Shown: one piece after another, positions 47,685 through 56,413 of the stretch
How the letters are laid out: every line of letters begins with the position of its first letter
How positions within the stretch are numbered: the stretch's first letter is position 1
Notes under the pieces: model-generated
Told to the model about the DNA's origin: nothing
Seen by the model: the letters and a program-made list of their open reading frames with translations, nothing else
The model's database searches: none
From: Terribium retamae
GTDB lineage: Bacteria; Pseudomonadota; Alphaproteobacteria; Rhizobiales; Rhizobiaceae
Length of the DNA stretch: 64,000 bases
Direction of reading: 5' to 3'
NCBI RefSeq assembly: GCF_022347545.1
Contig: NZ_JAKREW010000027.1
Coordinates: forward strand, 1-64,000
Position numbers and translations under genes: made by a program

Positions 47685-49304
47685 CTAGGCCGCCAGATGT
47701 TCGAAAAGCCTCGCCACCGCTTCGGCGCCCGGATCGACATGGCCTTCCAATTGCCTGGCGTTGATGTAGGCGGCGCGGCCGGCCTTAGCGCGGGTAAGCG
47801 TCGCGGTGAAGTTCGCGCCTTTCCGAGCAGCAGCTGCGGCGGCGGCCATGCTCTCGCCGAGTGCTTCGAGCGCGGGGGCCAGCGCATCCACCATGGTGCG
47901 GTCGCCGACATGGGCGCCGCCGATCTCCTGCATGCGGGCCAGCCCCGCCCTCAGCGCCTCCCGCATCGGCAGGCCGCTCGATGCGCCGTCGCCGGCCGCA
48001 GCGAAGAAGATGGCGAGCAGGACGCCGGATGAACCGCCCATGGTCTGGCTGAGTTCCAGGCCGATGGCGCGCAGCAACTGCGTGTGGTCGGACAAGGGCA
48101 GGCGGTCGATGGCGCTGATCAGAGCCCGGGCTGCCCCAGCCAATGTCGAGCCGGTATCGCCGTCGCCGGATTTGGCGTCGAGGGCATTCAGGTCCTGCTC
48201 GGCGGCGATCAGCACGTTGCAGCAGTTGATCAGGAAAGCACGTGTCGCAGCATGGTTGGACGGCATTGGCATGATCGGGGTCAGCCCATCCGGCAAAGCG
48301 GCGACAGCAATGGGGCGGACCTCGGAGACACCCGGCCAGGCGGCGATCGGCACAGGAGTCTTCAGCAGGGCCAATTCGGCAGCATTGGCGGCAAAGACCG
48401 AAATCGAGAAACCCTGCATGTCGAGGGAGGTCATCAGCGGCGCCGGGCCGACGGTATGGCTGATCCTGGCGCCGACAGCCGAGCCGAGGAGATCGTGCGC
48501 GAGCACGGACATTTCCAGCACCGAGGTGCCGCCGAGATTGTTGATCAGCGCCACGTGCTGCCCCTCGCCCATGACGGCGGCGAGCCTTTCGACCATGGTG
48601 GCGACCGAGGCCCTGGCGCCGGCGAAGTCGATCTGCTCGACGCCGGCCTCGCCATGGATGCCGAGCCCGAGTTCGGCCTTGTCTTCGGGAATGCGGTCTT
48701 CCTTCGGCGAGCCCGGCACCCGGCAGGTGTCGAGCGACATGCCGATGGAGCGGGTGCCGGCGATGACGTGCCTGGCGGCCGTGGTCACGGTTTCGAGATC
48801 GGCGCCGCGTTCGGCGAGCGCGCCGGCGATCTTGTGCACGAACAGCGTGCCGGCGACGCCGCGCGCCTGAGGCAGGTCGGGCAGCGCGATGTCGTCGCCG
48901 ACGATCACCATCGAAACGTTCAGGCCGAAGGCGCGCGCCCGTTCGGCGGCGAGACCGAAATTCAGCCGGTCGCCGGTGTAATTCTTGACGATGAGCAGGC
49001 AACCGGCCGGACCCGTGACGGCCAGGATGCCGGCAAGCACGGCATCGACGCTCGGCGAGGCGAAGACATCGCCACAGACGGCAGCCGTCAGCATGCCCTT
49101 ACCGACGAAGCCGACATGGGCCGGTTCGTGACCGGAGCCGCCACCGGAGACGATCGCCACCTTGGACTTGTCCCAGTCGCTGCGCAGCACGACACGGATG
49201 TGCGGATAGCCGTCGAGACGGGTCAAAGCGCCGCCGGAGAGCGCGAGCACGCCGTCGATCGCCTCGGTGACGACGTCTTCGCGCTTGTTGATGAACTGGG
49301 ACAT
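47685..49304 (-). CDS. Dihydroxyacetone kinase family protein (DhaK-DhaL single chain)
   Basis: 539 aa, ATP-dependent type with both halves in one protein. The DhaK half (1-~325) contains IVSGGGSGHEPAHVGFVGKG and H217 (GLGIHGEAG), which covalently holds the carbonyl substrate. The DhaL half (~350-539) has the ADP/Mg site DAKSGDGDTGSTLAGAARAL and TMGGSSGVLLAIFF. It phosphorylates dihydroxyacetone or, in some homologues, C4 ketoses such as erythrulose. Thirty bp downstream of the ABC ATPase genes, so it is the catabolic step after import. Confidence 0.9.
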   Translation of the reverse strand: MSQFINKREDVVTEAIDGVLALSGGALTRLDGYPHIRVVLRSDWDKSKVAIVSGGGSGHEPAHVGFVGKGMLTAAVCGDVFASPSVDAVLAGILAVTGPAGCLLIVKNYTGDRLNFGLAAERARAFGLNVSMVIVGDDIALPDLPQARGVAGTLFVHKIAGALAERGADLETVTTAARHVIAGTRSIGMSLDTCRVPGSPKEDRIPEDKAELGLGIHGEAGVEQIDFAGARASVATMVERLAAVMGEGQHVALINNLGGTSVLEMSVLAHDLLGSAVGARISHTVGPAPLMTSLDMQGFSISVFAANAAELALLKTPVPIAAWPGVSEVRPIAVAALPDGLTPIMPMPSNHAATRAFLINCCNVLIAAEQDLNALDAKSGDGDTGSTLAGAARALISAIDRLPLSDHTQLLRAIGLELSQTMGGSSGVLLAIFFAAAGDGASSGLPMREALRAGLARMQEIGGAHVGDRTMVDALAPALEALGESMAAAAAAARKGANFTATLTRAKAGRAAYINARQLEGHVDPGAEAVARLFEHLAA

Positions 49305-49334
49305 GCGAATTCTCCTGAGCTAAGCGCGTGCGGA

Positions 49335-50330
49335 TCAAGCCAAACGGATGCCGGCGGCGTCGAAATAGAGCGGTCGTGAGGGTTGGATGCGGATTGTCTC
49401 GCCACCCCGAAGCGGCGTGTGCGCGTCGGTCACCGTGACGAGGTCGTGTTTCTTCAGGGTCAGGTGCAGGCGTGTCTGGTCACCGAGATGTTCAACCCGC
49501 TTGACGAGCGCCTCCTCGCCTTCGCCCTGCCGAATATGCTCGGGCCGCAGTCCGATGCTCTTGGCGCCTGCAGGAGCACCGGCGAAAAGATCGGCCGGCA
49601 ACACGTTGATGCGCGGCTGCCCAAGCCGGGTCGCGGCATAGACGCTGACGGGCTGCTCATAGACCTCGCGCGGCGAGCCGAACTGCACCAGCCTGCCTTC
49701 GTTGAGCACGCCGACATGGGTTGCCATCGTCATCGCTTCGATCTGGTCGTGGGTGACATAAAGCAAGGTGGCGCCGAGTTTCGCCTGGATTCGCTTCAGT
49801 TCGATGCGGAGGTCCGCCCTCAGCTTCGCGTCGAGCGAGCTCAACGGCTCGTCCATCAGGAATATCTCGGGGTTGCGCACGAGGGCACGGCCGATCGAGA
49901 CACGCTGCATCTCTCCCCCCGACAGCGCGGTCGCCTTGTTGTCTAGCTTGTGGGCGATCTGCAGGACTTCGGCCACCTCCCTCACCTTGGCGTCGATGAC
50001 ATCGCGCGGCGTCTTCAGCAGCGGCGATTTCAGCGGGAATTCCAGGTTCTGGCGAACCGTCAGATGCGGGTAGAGCGAGTATTGCTGGAAGACCATGGCG
50101 ACGTTGCGCTCGGCCGGCGACAGGCCCTTCATCGGCCGGCCGGCCAGATAGACCTCGCCGCTGTCGGGCTTGTCGAGACCGGAGACCATGCGCAGCGTCG
50201 TGGTCTTGCCCGCGCCCGTGGGCCCGAGCAGCACCACGAAGGCGCCGTCGGGAACCGTCAGCGAGACATTGTCGAGCGCGACCGTGGCGCCGAAGCGCTT
50301 CGTCACGTTGTGGAGGACGACATCAGCCAT
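49335..50330 (-). CDS. Carbohydrate ABC transporter ATPase (MalK type), second copy
   Basis: 331 aa from ATG 50330, overlapping the previous ATPase gene by 8 nt. Walker A GPTGAGKTT, signature LSGGEMQRV, Walker B IFLMDEPLSSLDAKLR, switch VTHDQIEAM, and a C-terminal TOBE-like regulatory domain (KSIGLRPEHIRQGEGEEALV). One of two distinct ATPases in the operon, implying a heterodimer as in rhizobial glycerol transporters (GlpST). Confidence 0.9.
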   Translation of the reverse strand: MADVVLHNVTKRFGATVALDNVSLTVPDGAFVVLLGPTGAGKTTTLRMVSGLDKPDSGEVYLAGRPMKGLSPAERNVAMVFQQYSLYPHLTVRQNLEFPLKSPLLKTPRDVIDAKVREVAEVLQIAHKLDNKATALSGGEMQRVSIGRALVRNPEIFLMDEPLSSLDAKLRADLRIELKRIQAKLGATLLYVTHDQIEAMTMATHVGVLNEGRLVQFGSPREVYEQPVSVYAATRLGQPRINVLPADLFAGAPAGAKSIGLRPEHIRQGEGEEALVKRVEHLGDQTRLHLTLKKHDLVTVTDAHTPLRGGETIRIQPSRPLYFDAAGIRLA

Positions 50331-51420
50331 GACCCAGCACCCCCTCATTGGCCTGCGACAGCAGCGCCTTGCCGCTTTCGGCGTCGAACACCGACAGCGT
50401 GCGCGGGTCGAAATCCAGCCCGACCAGCTCGTCCTCGCGCACCGCCTGGGCAGAGGAGATGCGCGCCTTGAGGTCGCCATGCGCGGTGGCCAGCGTCACG
50501 ATCTGGGTCGTGCCAAGATATTCCACGGCGCTGACACGGCCGCGATAGGCGGCAGCGTCGCGGAAGCTGACATGCTCTGGCCGAACGCCCAGAGTGAGGC
50601 GACCGGCACGCCCCTCGCGCGCGGCCGGCACCTTGATCCTGACGCCGCCGAGATCGACGCTGTCGCCGTTGATGCCGATCATGCCCTCGAAATCGAGGAA
50701 GTTCATCGACGGCGAGCCGATGAACTGGGCGACGAACTTCGTCGCAGGCCAGTCGTAGATCTGCTGTGGCCGTCCGAACTGCTCGACGACGCCGTGGTTC
50801 ATGACGACGATCTTGTCGCCCATCTGCATGGCTTCCAGCTGGTCGTGCGTGACATAGACGGTGGTTGCACCCATGCGGTCGTGCAAGGCACGCAGTTCCT
50901 CGGCCATGTGCTCGCGGAATTCGGCATCGAGCGCGCCGAGCGGCTCGTCCATGAAGAAGGCTTTCGGCTGCCGCACGATAGCGCGGCCGAGCGCGACGCG
51001 CTGGCGATCGCCCCCGGAAAGTCCGCCGACCGGCTTGTCGAGAATGTGCTCGATCCTGAGGATGCGGGCGACCTCGGCGACGCGTGTCTTCACCTCCTCG
51101 CGCTTCATGCCCTGGCTGACCAGCGGATAGGAGATGTTCTTGCGCACATTCATGTGCGGATAGAGCGCGAACATCTGGAACACGAAGGCGATGTCGCGCT
51201 GGCTCGCCCGCTTCATGCCGACTTCCTCGCCGTCGATGAAGATCTCGCCGGAGGTCGGCAGCTCGAGCCCCGCCATCATGCGCAGCGTCGTCGTCTTGCC
51301 GCAGCCGGACGGGCCGAGCAGCATGAAGAACTCGCCGTCCTCGATGGTGAAGGACGAGGAACGGACGGCCGTGAAGGGGCCGAATTCCTTGCGCACGTTC
51401 TGGATTCTGATCTGCGCCAT
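50323..51420 (-). CDS. Carbohydrate ABC transporter ATPase (MalK type), first copy
   Basis: 365 aa from ATG 51420. Walker A GPSGCGKTT, signature LSGGDRQRV, Walker B FFMDEPLGALDAEFR, switch VTHDQLEAM, C-terminal TOBE-like domain (GRLTLGVRPEHVSFRDAAAY). Pairs with the ATPase at 49335-50330. Confidence 0.9.
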   Translation of the reverse strand: MAQIRIQNVRKEFGPFTAVRSSSFTIEDGEFFMLLGPSGCGKTTTLRMMAGLELPTSGEIFIDGEEVGMKRASQRDIAFVFQMFALYPHMNVRKNISYPLVSQGMKREEVKTRVAEVARILRIEHILDKPVGGLSGGDRQRVALGRAIVRQPKAFFMDEPLGALDAEFREHMAEELRALHDRMGATTVYVTHDQLEAMQMGDKIVVMNHGVVEQFGRPQQIYDWPATKFVAQFIGSPSMNFLDFEGMIGINGDSVDLGGVRIKVPAAREGRAGRLTLGVRPEHVSFRDAAAYRGRVSAVEYLGTTQIVTLATAHGDLKARISSAQAVREDELVGLDFDPRTLSVFDAESGKALLSQANEGVLGHG

Positions 51421-51424
51421 CGGC

Positions 51425-51613
51425 CTACTCCGGGAAATGGCTGACGATGATGAACATCACCGTGCCGACAAGGGTCACGATGAAGGACCAGGAATAGAGC
51501 GCCAGCACGAAGGGCTGCATGAGCATGACGACGCCGGCAGCAATCAGCACCGATGCCAGCATCTCCCAGGCCCCTCGCCTGAAATGAAACAATCCGTCGA
51601 AAAAGCTGCTCAT
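51425..51613 (-). CDS. Small membrane protein of the ABC operon
   Basis: 62 aa from ATG 51613, overlapping the permease stop by 4 nt and ending 4 nt before the ATPase start, so it is firmly inside the operon. Two hydrophobic segments (~17-36 and ~39-58; FFDGLFHFRRGAWEMLASVL, LVGTVMFIIVSHFPE). Rhizobial glycerol ABC operons also carry a small membrane protein at this place, which suggests an accessory subunit; function unproven. Confidence 0.75.
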   Translation of the reverse strand: MSSFFDGLFHFRRGAWEMLASVLIAAGVVMLMQPFVLALYSWSFIVTLVGTVMFIIVSHFPE

Positions 51614-52551
51614 TTGCGGACGGCTCCGAAGGTGATGCCACGCAGAAGATGCTTGCGCAGAAGGATGGTGAAGACCATGACCGGCACCAGGAACAGGGTC
51701 GCGCCCGCGGCGACAGCCGGCCAGTCCTGGCCGCTGACGCCGATGATGGTCGGGATGAAGGGCGGCGCGGTCTGGGCATTGCCCGAAGTCAGCAGAACAG
51801 CGAAGGCATATTCGTTCCAGGCGAAGATCAGGCAGAAGATCGCCGTCGACGCGATGCCGGTGGCTGCCTGCGGCAGCACGACCTTGTAGAAGGCCTGGAA
51901 GCGCGTGTAGCCGTCAATCAGCGCCGCCTCTTCATATTCGATCGGAATCTCGTCGATGAAGCCCTTGAGCAGCCAGACCGAGAGCGACAGGTTGACCGCG
52001 GTGTAGAGCAGGATCATGCCGGCATGGGTGTCGCTGAGCCCGAGCGACCGGAACATCAGGAAGATAGGAATCGCCACCGCGATCGGCGGCATCATGCGCG
52101 TCGACAGGATGAAGAACAGCAGGTCGTCCTTGAGCGGCACCTTGAAGCGCGAGAAGGCATAGGCAGCGGCCGTGCCCAGCACGATGCACAGAACCGTCGA
52201 GCCGAAGCCGATGATCACCGAATTGGTGAAGCGTTCGGCAAAACGCGAAGGTCCGGAAATAACGAGGCCGTCCTTGCGCACCAGTCTGTCGTACCAGGTC
52301 TGCGGCTCGCCTACCGCCTGAAGCTGCTCTTCGGTCAGGCGGGTGCGCGTGGTGAAGACGTTGACATAGCCTTCGACCGTCGGCGTGAAGAAGGTCTTCG
52401 GCGGATAGGCGATGGCGTCAGATGGTGTCTTGAAGCTTGTCGCGATGATCCAGACCAGCGGCAGGATGGTGATCAGCGCATAGAGAACGACCAGCACTCC
52501 GGCACACCATTTCTGCCGAAGCGACGGCTCGGTGACGGAATAGCTGCTCAT
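51610..52551 (-). CDS. Carbohydrate ABC transporter permease (CUT1, MalG type)
   Basis: 313 aa from ATG 52551. Six membrane spans; the EAA loop YEEAALIDGYTRFQAFYKVV (with G and A spacing as in MalG) is the coupling helix. A periplasmic insert of ~45 residues follows the first span (YVNVFTTRTRLTEEQLQAVG, EPQTWYDRLVRKDG). Its start overlaps the other permease stop by 4 nt. Confidence 0.9.
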   Translation of the reverse strand: MSSYSVTEPSLRQKWCAGVLVVLYALITILPLVWIIATSFKTPSDAIAYPPKTFFTPTVEGYVNVFTTRTRLTEEQLQAVGEPQTWYDRLVRKDGLVISGPSRFAERFTNSVIIGFGSTVLCIVLGTAAAYAFSRFKVPLKDDLLFFILSTRMMPPIAVAIPIFLMFRSLGLSDTHAGMILLYTAVNLSLSVWLLKGFIDEIPIEYEEAALIDGYTRFQAFYKVVLPQAATGIASTAIFCLIFAWNEYAFAVLLTSGNAQTAPPFIPTIIGVSGQDWPAVAAGATLFLVPVMVFTILLRKHLLRGITFGAVRK

Positions 52552-53495
52552 CGCTGTTTCACCTTGTTCAGGGCTTTGACGTAGATCGAGGCCAGGCCGA
52601 AAACGGTCACGAAAAGGATGACGGCGTAGGCGGACGCATAGCCGGTGCGCCATTTCTCGAAAGCTTCGCGCTTCAGGTTGATCGAAGTGAGCTCGGTGAC
52701 CGAACCCGGCCCACCGCCGGTGAGCTGCACGACGAGGTCGAACATCTTGAAGTTCTCGATGCCGCGGAAAAGCACGGCGAGCATCAGAAAGGGCAGCACC
52801 AGCGGGATGGTGATGGTCCAGAACTGCCGCCATTTCGAAGCGCGGTCGCACTCGGCAGCCTCGTAGATGCTGGCCGGAATGGAGCGCAGGCCGGCAAGGC
52901 AGATCAGCATCACGAACGGCGTCCACATCCAGGTGTCGACGATGATGATCGCCCATGGCGCCAGCGACACGTCGCCGATCATCGAGAAGGAGGACGGATC
53001 GGCGCCGGTCAGGAAACCGACGGCATAATTGAAGAGGCCGATCTGCGGCTGGTAGAGGAAGGTCCAGAAATTGCCGACCACCGCCGGACTCAGCATCATC
53101 GGCAGCACTATGATCGTCGTCCAGAGATCGTTGCCGCGGAACTTCTTGTTGATGAGAAAAGCGAGCGCGAAGCCGATCAGCACCTGAAGCACGATCGTCC
53201 AAATCAAGAAATGCGCCGTCGCCTGCATCGTCAGCCAGATGTCCCGATCGGACAGGATGTTCAGGTAGTTCTTCAGGCCGATGAACTCGACCTCGGCATT
53301 GGGACGATTGACCCGGAAATTGGTGAAGCTAAGCCGGATCGTCCAGATCAGCGGAAAGATGTTGACCGCCAGCAGAAGCACGATCGACGGGGCGACGAAC
53401 AGCCAGGCGAGTGCGCGGTCGGACAGACCGTGCATGCGCCTGGCAATGGCGTGCGGCGTCGCCTCGGCGACGCGATCCACCGATGATTGCAACAT
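52548..53495 (-). CDS. Carbohydrate ABC transporter permease (CUT1, MalF type)
   Basis: 315 aa from ATG 53495. Six spans; coupling loop YEAAECDRASKWRQFWTITI with conserved Leu-Pro after (PLVLPFLMLAVLFR). Partner of the permease at 51610-52551. It lies 102 bp after the binding-protein stop. Confidence 0.9.
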   Translation of the reverse strand: MLQSSVDRVAEATPHAIARRMHGLSDRALAWLFVAPSIVLLLAVNIFPLIWTIRLSFTNFRVNRPNAEVEFIGLKNYLNILSDRDIWLTMQATAHFLIWTIVLQVLIGFALAFLINKKFRGNDLWTTIIVLPMMLSPAVVGNFWTFLYQPQIGLFNYAVGFLTGADPSSFSMIGDVSLAPWAIIIVDTWMWTPFVMLICLAGLRSIPASIYEAAECDRASKWRQFWTITIPLVLPFLMLAVLFRGIENFKMFDLVVQLTGGGPGSVTELTSINLKREAFEKWRTGYASAYAVILFVTVFGLASIYVKALNKVKQR

Positions 53496-53597
53496 GGGGT
53501 CGTTCCCTGCTTTTGCGACTGTGCTGCGACGGAGCCGGCCTGCCCGGCTCCGTCTGCAGCATGGCCCGCTGGGAGGCTGCGAGCCAGGCTGATTACG

Positions 53598-54932
53598 TCA
53601 GTACTTGCCTTCGTCGTCGAAGACCTGCGTCCAGTCCTTGACGAGGCCATCGAGCGCGTCCTGGGCAGAACCTTGGCCGGCGACGACATAGTCGTGGAAG
53701 CGTTTCTGTGCCGCCTGCAGCAGCGAGGCATAGGACGGCTCGGCCCAGAAATCCTTCACGATGGCCATGGAGTCGAGGAAGGTCTGTGCGTAGGGCTGGC
53801 TGGTCGCGAAGCCCGGATCCTCGACCACCTTGCGCAGCGCCGAATAGCCGCCCATCTGCCACCATTTCTGCTGGATCTCAGGCTGGGCGAACCACTTGAT
53901 ATAGGCGAGCGCATCGTCCTTCTTCTCCGATGCGGAGACTACCGAAATGCCCTGGCCGCCGAGCTGGGCGAAGGCGACGCCGTCCGGACCGGCAGGGTTC
54001 GGGAAGTAGCCCGATTTATCGCCGCCGACATTGGCATCGGCATTGATGCCGGGCCAGGTGAAGGCAAAGTTCATGTGCAGGGCGACCTGCCCGGACTTGT
54101 AGACGTCGATGTCCTCCGACATGTAGGCATCGGAATGGCCGGGCGGTGTGCAGCAATCGTAGAGCTGCTTGTAGAATTCGAGGCCCTTCACCGCCTTGGC
54201 GGAGTTCACATAGCCTTCCAGATCGTACGGCTTGGCCGGGTTTTCGTACTGGAAGCCGAACGAGTAGAGCACATCCATGACCCCCATGGTGACGCCTTCG
54301 GAGCCGCGCTCGGTATAGATCGCCGCGCCATAGACTGTCTTGCCGTCGATCTGGCGCTTCTGGAAGAATTCGGCAATGTCCTTCAGCTCGGCGAAGGTCT
54401 TCGGCACGGCAAGGTCGCGGCCATATTTCTGCTTGAACTCGGCCTGCAGTTCGGGCCGTGCGAACCAGTCCTTGCGATAACTCCAGCCGACGACGTCGCC
54501 AAAGGCCGGCAGCGCCCAGTAGTTCGGCGAATTCTTCGGCCATTCGGCATAACCGACGACGGTCGCCGGGATGAAATCATCCATCTTGATTCCTTCCTTG
54601 TCGAAGAAATCGTTGAGCTTGACGTATTGGCCGTTCTCGGCAGCACCGCCGATCCACTGGCTGTCGCCGATCATGAGGTCGCACAGCTTGCCGCCGGAAT
54701 TCAGCTCGTTAAGCATGCGGTCGGCGAAATTCGGCCAGGGCACGAATTCGAACTTCATCTTGATGCCGCTCTTGGCCTCGAAATCCTTGCTGAGTTCGAC
54801 GAGCGCGTTTGCGGGGTCCCATGCGGCCCAACACAAAGTCAAATCCTTTGCGCTGGCCTGGCCCGTGCCGGCGGCGCCTGCGGCCAGCAGCGCACCCAAA
54901 GCGGCCAATGACGTGACATAGCGAGATTTCAT
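53598..54932 (-). CDS. Carbohydrate ABC transporter substrate-binding protein (CUT1)
   Basis: 444 aa from ATG 54932 with GGGAGG upstream. Signal peptide ends near GQASA-KDL (~30). Type 1 solute-binding fold (LTLCWAAWDPANALVELSKD, WPNFADRMLNELNSGGKLCD, LPAFGDVVGWSYRKDWF, ALHMNFAFTWPGINADANVG, KKDDALAYIKWFAQPEIQQK). First gene of the operon, facing the LacI regulator across twin operators. The ligand is likely a small polyol or sugar feeding the downstream DHA-type kinase (inferred). Confidence 0.9.
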   Translation of the reverse strand: MKSRYVTSLAALGALLAAGAAGTGQASAKDLTLCWAAWDPANALVELSKDFEAKSGIKMKFEFVPWPNFADRMLNELNSGGKLCDLMIGDSQWIGGAAENGQYVKLNDFFDKEGIKMDDFIPATVVGYAEWPKNSPNYWALPAFGDVVGWSYRKDWFARPELQAEFKQKYGRDLAVPKTFAELKDIAEFFQKRQIDGKTVYGAAIYTERGSEGVTMGVMDVLYSFGFQYENPAKPYDLEGYVNSAKAVKGLEFYKQLYDCCTPPGHSDAYMSEDIDVYKSGQVALHMNFAFTWPGINADANVGGDKSGYFPNPAGPDGVAFAQLGGQGISVVSASEKKDDALAYIKWFAQPEIQQKWWQMGGYSALRKVVEDPGFATSQPYAQTFLDSMAIVKDFWAEPSYASLLQAAQKRFHDYVVAGQGSAQDALDGLVKDWTQVFDDEGKY

Positions 54933-55092
54933 GGCTGGGGCCTCCCGTCCCCCGCTTCCGACCTCCATCGGAAGCTGAAAAAGCCCGCTTGCGGGCGATT
55001 GACGCGGAACGATCTTCCCGGCGATCCTAGGATTCCGCCACGTCGTCCGTGGCTCGCACCGATCCTCCCGGCCGCCACTACAAGACTCATAA

Positions 55093-55110
55093 TTGAGGTG
55101 CGCACCTCAA
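55093..55110. promoter_or_regulatory. LacI-type operator 1
   Basis: TTGAGGTGCGCACCTCAA is a perfect 18-bp palindrome with the central CG expected for LacI/GalR sites. It is repeated identically 30 bp further on. It lies between the divergent binding-protein and lacI-type genes. Confidence 0.88.
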
Positions 55111-55122
55111 CGCAAGCAAATT

Positions 55123-55140
55123 TTGAGGTGCGCACCTCAA
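55123..55140. promoter_or_regulatory. LacI-type operator 2
   Basis: Same 18-bp palindrome as 55093-55110. Centre-to-centre distance is 30 bp, about three helical turns, so two dimers would bind the same face of the DNA. It is ~53 bp before the regulator ATG. Confidence 0.88.
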
Positions 55141-55192
55141 TTCTTGCTTTTCATCTCCTTTTGTTGGAGAAATCCGGGCAAACCGAAGCGGG

Positions 55193-56233
55193 ATGACAAG
55201 CGTGCGGCCAACCGCGAAAGACCTGGCAGAAGCCGCGGGCGTAAGCCTCGCCACAATCGACCGCGTCCTCAACGAGCGGCCGAATGTCAGCCCGAAGGCG
55301 GCCATGAAAGTAGCCGAGGCGATCGAACGTATCGGCTTCGTGCGCAACCCCGCCGCCGTGGCGCTGGCGCGCAACAAGACCTATCGCTTCCGTTTCGTGC
55401 TGCCGACGTCCGGCGACCAGTATCTGTCGGAGCTGATCGCCCGCGTCGGCGAGGCCCGGGAAGCGGCGCGTGCCGATTCCACCGAGGTGGAAGTCGCCCG
55501 GATCGCGATGAGCGACCCCCACCATGTCGCAAAATATCTCGCAGGCATCGATCATGACGAACTCGACGGCGTGGCCGTGATGGCGCCGGAATCACCGCAG
55601 GTGCGCGATGCGCTGCTGCGGCTGGTGGAACGCGGCGTCAAGGTCGTGCAGTTCCTGTCGGGTCAGGAGCGGCTCGAGAGTGCCGACTATGTCGGCGTCG
55701 ACAATTTTGCCGCCGGCGCCACAGCCGGCAAGATCGTCGGCCGCTTCGTCGGCGAGCGGCGCGGCAAGATCGTGATCGTGTCCGAAACCATGATGGCGCT
55801 GGACAGCATCCAGCGCCGTCTCGGCTTCGACAGCATTATCAATGCCCAGTTCCCGCAGCTCCAATGCCTGCCGTCGCTGGAGACCTATGCCGACGAAAAA
55901 CGCGCCGATCTCATCATCCAGCGGACCTTGCAGCACAATCCCGATACGGTCGCGGTCTATGTGCTGAGTTCCGAAGCGCGGATACCGCTGACCGCCGTCT
56001 GGAACACGCAGAACACCCGCCCGCTGACCATCGTTGCGCATGAGCGCACGCCCTTCAGCGAACAGGCGCTGCTGGACGAACGCATCGACGCCGTCATCGC
56101 ACAAGACCCCGGCCATGCGGTGCGCAGCGCGCTGCGCATCATGCGCGCCCGCTCCGACCACCGCGAGCTTCTGGCCTCGCAGGAGCGAATCCGCATCGAG
56201 GTCCTGCTCAAGGAGAACCTGCAGCTCGCGTGA
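55193..56233 (+). CDS. LacI-family transcriptional regulator
   Basis: 346 aa from ATG 55193. N-terminal HTH with hinge (TAKDLAEAAGVSLATIDRVL, NERPNVSPKAAMKVAEAIER), then a periplasmic-binding-protein-like effector domain (VAVMAPESPQVRDALLRLVE, YVGVDNFAAGATAGKIVGRF, VIVSETMMALDSIQRRLGFD). Divergent from the polyol/sugar ABC operon, and the twin operators in between should control that operon and itself. Confidence 0.92.
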   Translation: MTSVRPTAKDLAEAAGVSLATIDRVLNERPNVSPKAAMKVAEAIERIGFVRNPAAVALARNKTYRFRFVLPTSGDQYLSELIARVGEAREAARADSTEVEVARIAMSDPHHVAKYLAGIDHDELDGVAVMAPESPQVRDALLRLVERGVKVVQFLSGQERLESADYVGVDNFAAGATAGKIVGRFVGERRGKIVIVSETMMALDSIQRRLGFDSIINAQFPQLQCLPSLETYADEKRADLIIQRTLQHNPDTVAVYVLSSEARIPLTAVWNTQNTRPLTIVAHERTPFSEQALLDERIDAVIAQDPGHAVRSALRIMRARSDHRELLASQERIRIEVLLKENLQLA

Positions 56234-56413
56234 ATTGGCCGTGCCGTACCGGCCTGCAGCTTCTCCTGGACTACGCCTGCGGAACCTTCGGCTGGTCGTT
56301 ACAATTTTACGAAACATTTAGGTTAATCGGCGGTTCCCACCCAGCGCCGTTTCATCGGAAAGCCAGACCGGTAAGTTGATATCCCATCAACCTGCTTCGA
56401 TGGAGCGCCGCGC

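Noticed and set aside
51610..53202. 530-codon minus-strand frame containing the MalG-type permease
   Set aside because: The part before 52551 overlaps the MalF-type permease in another frame and has no domain; ATG 52551 overlaps the upstream stop by 4 nt.
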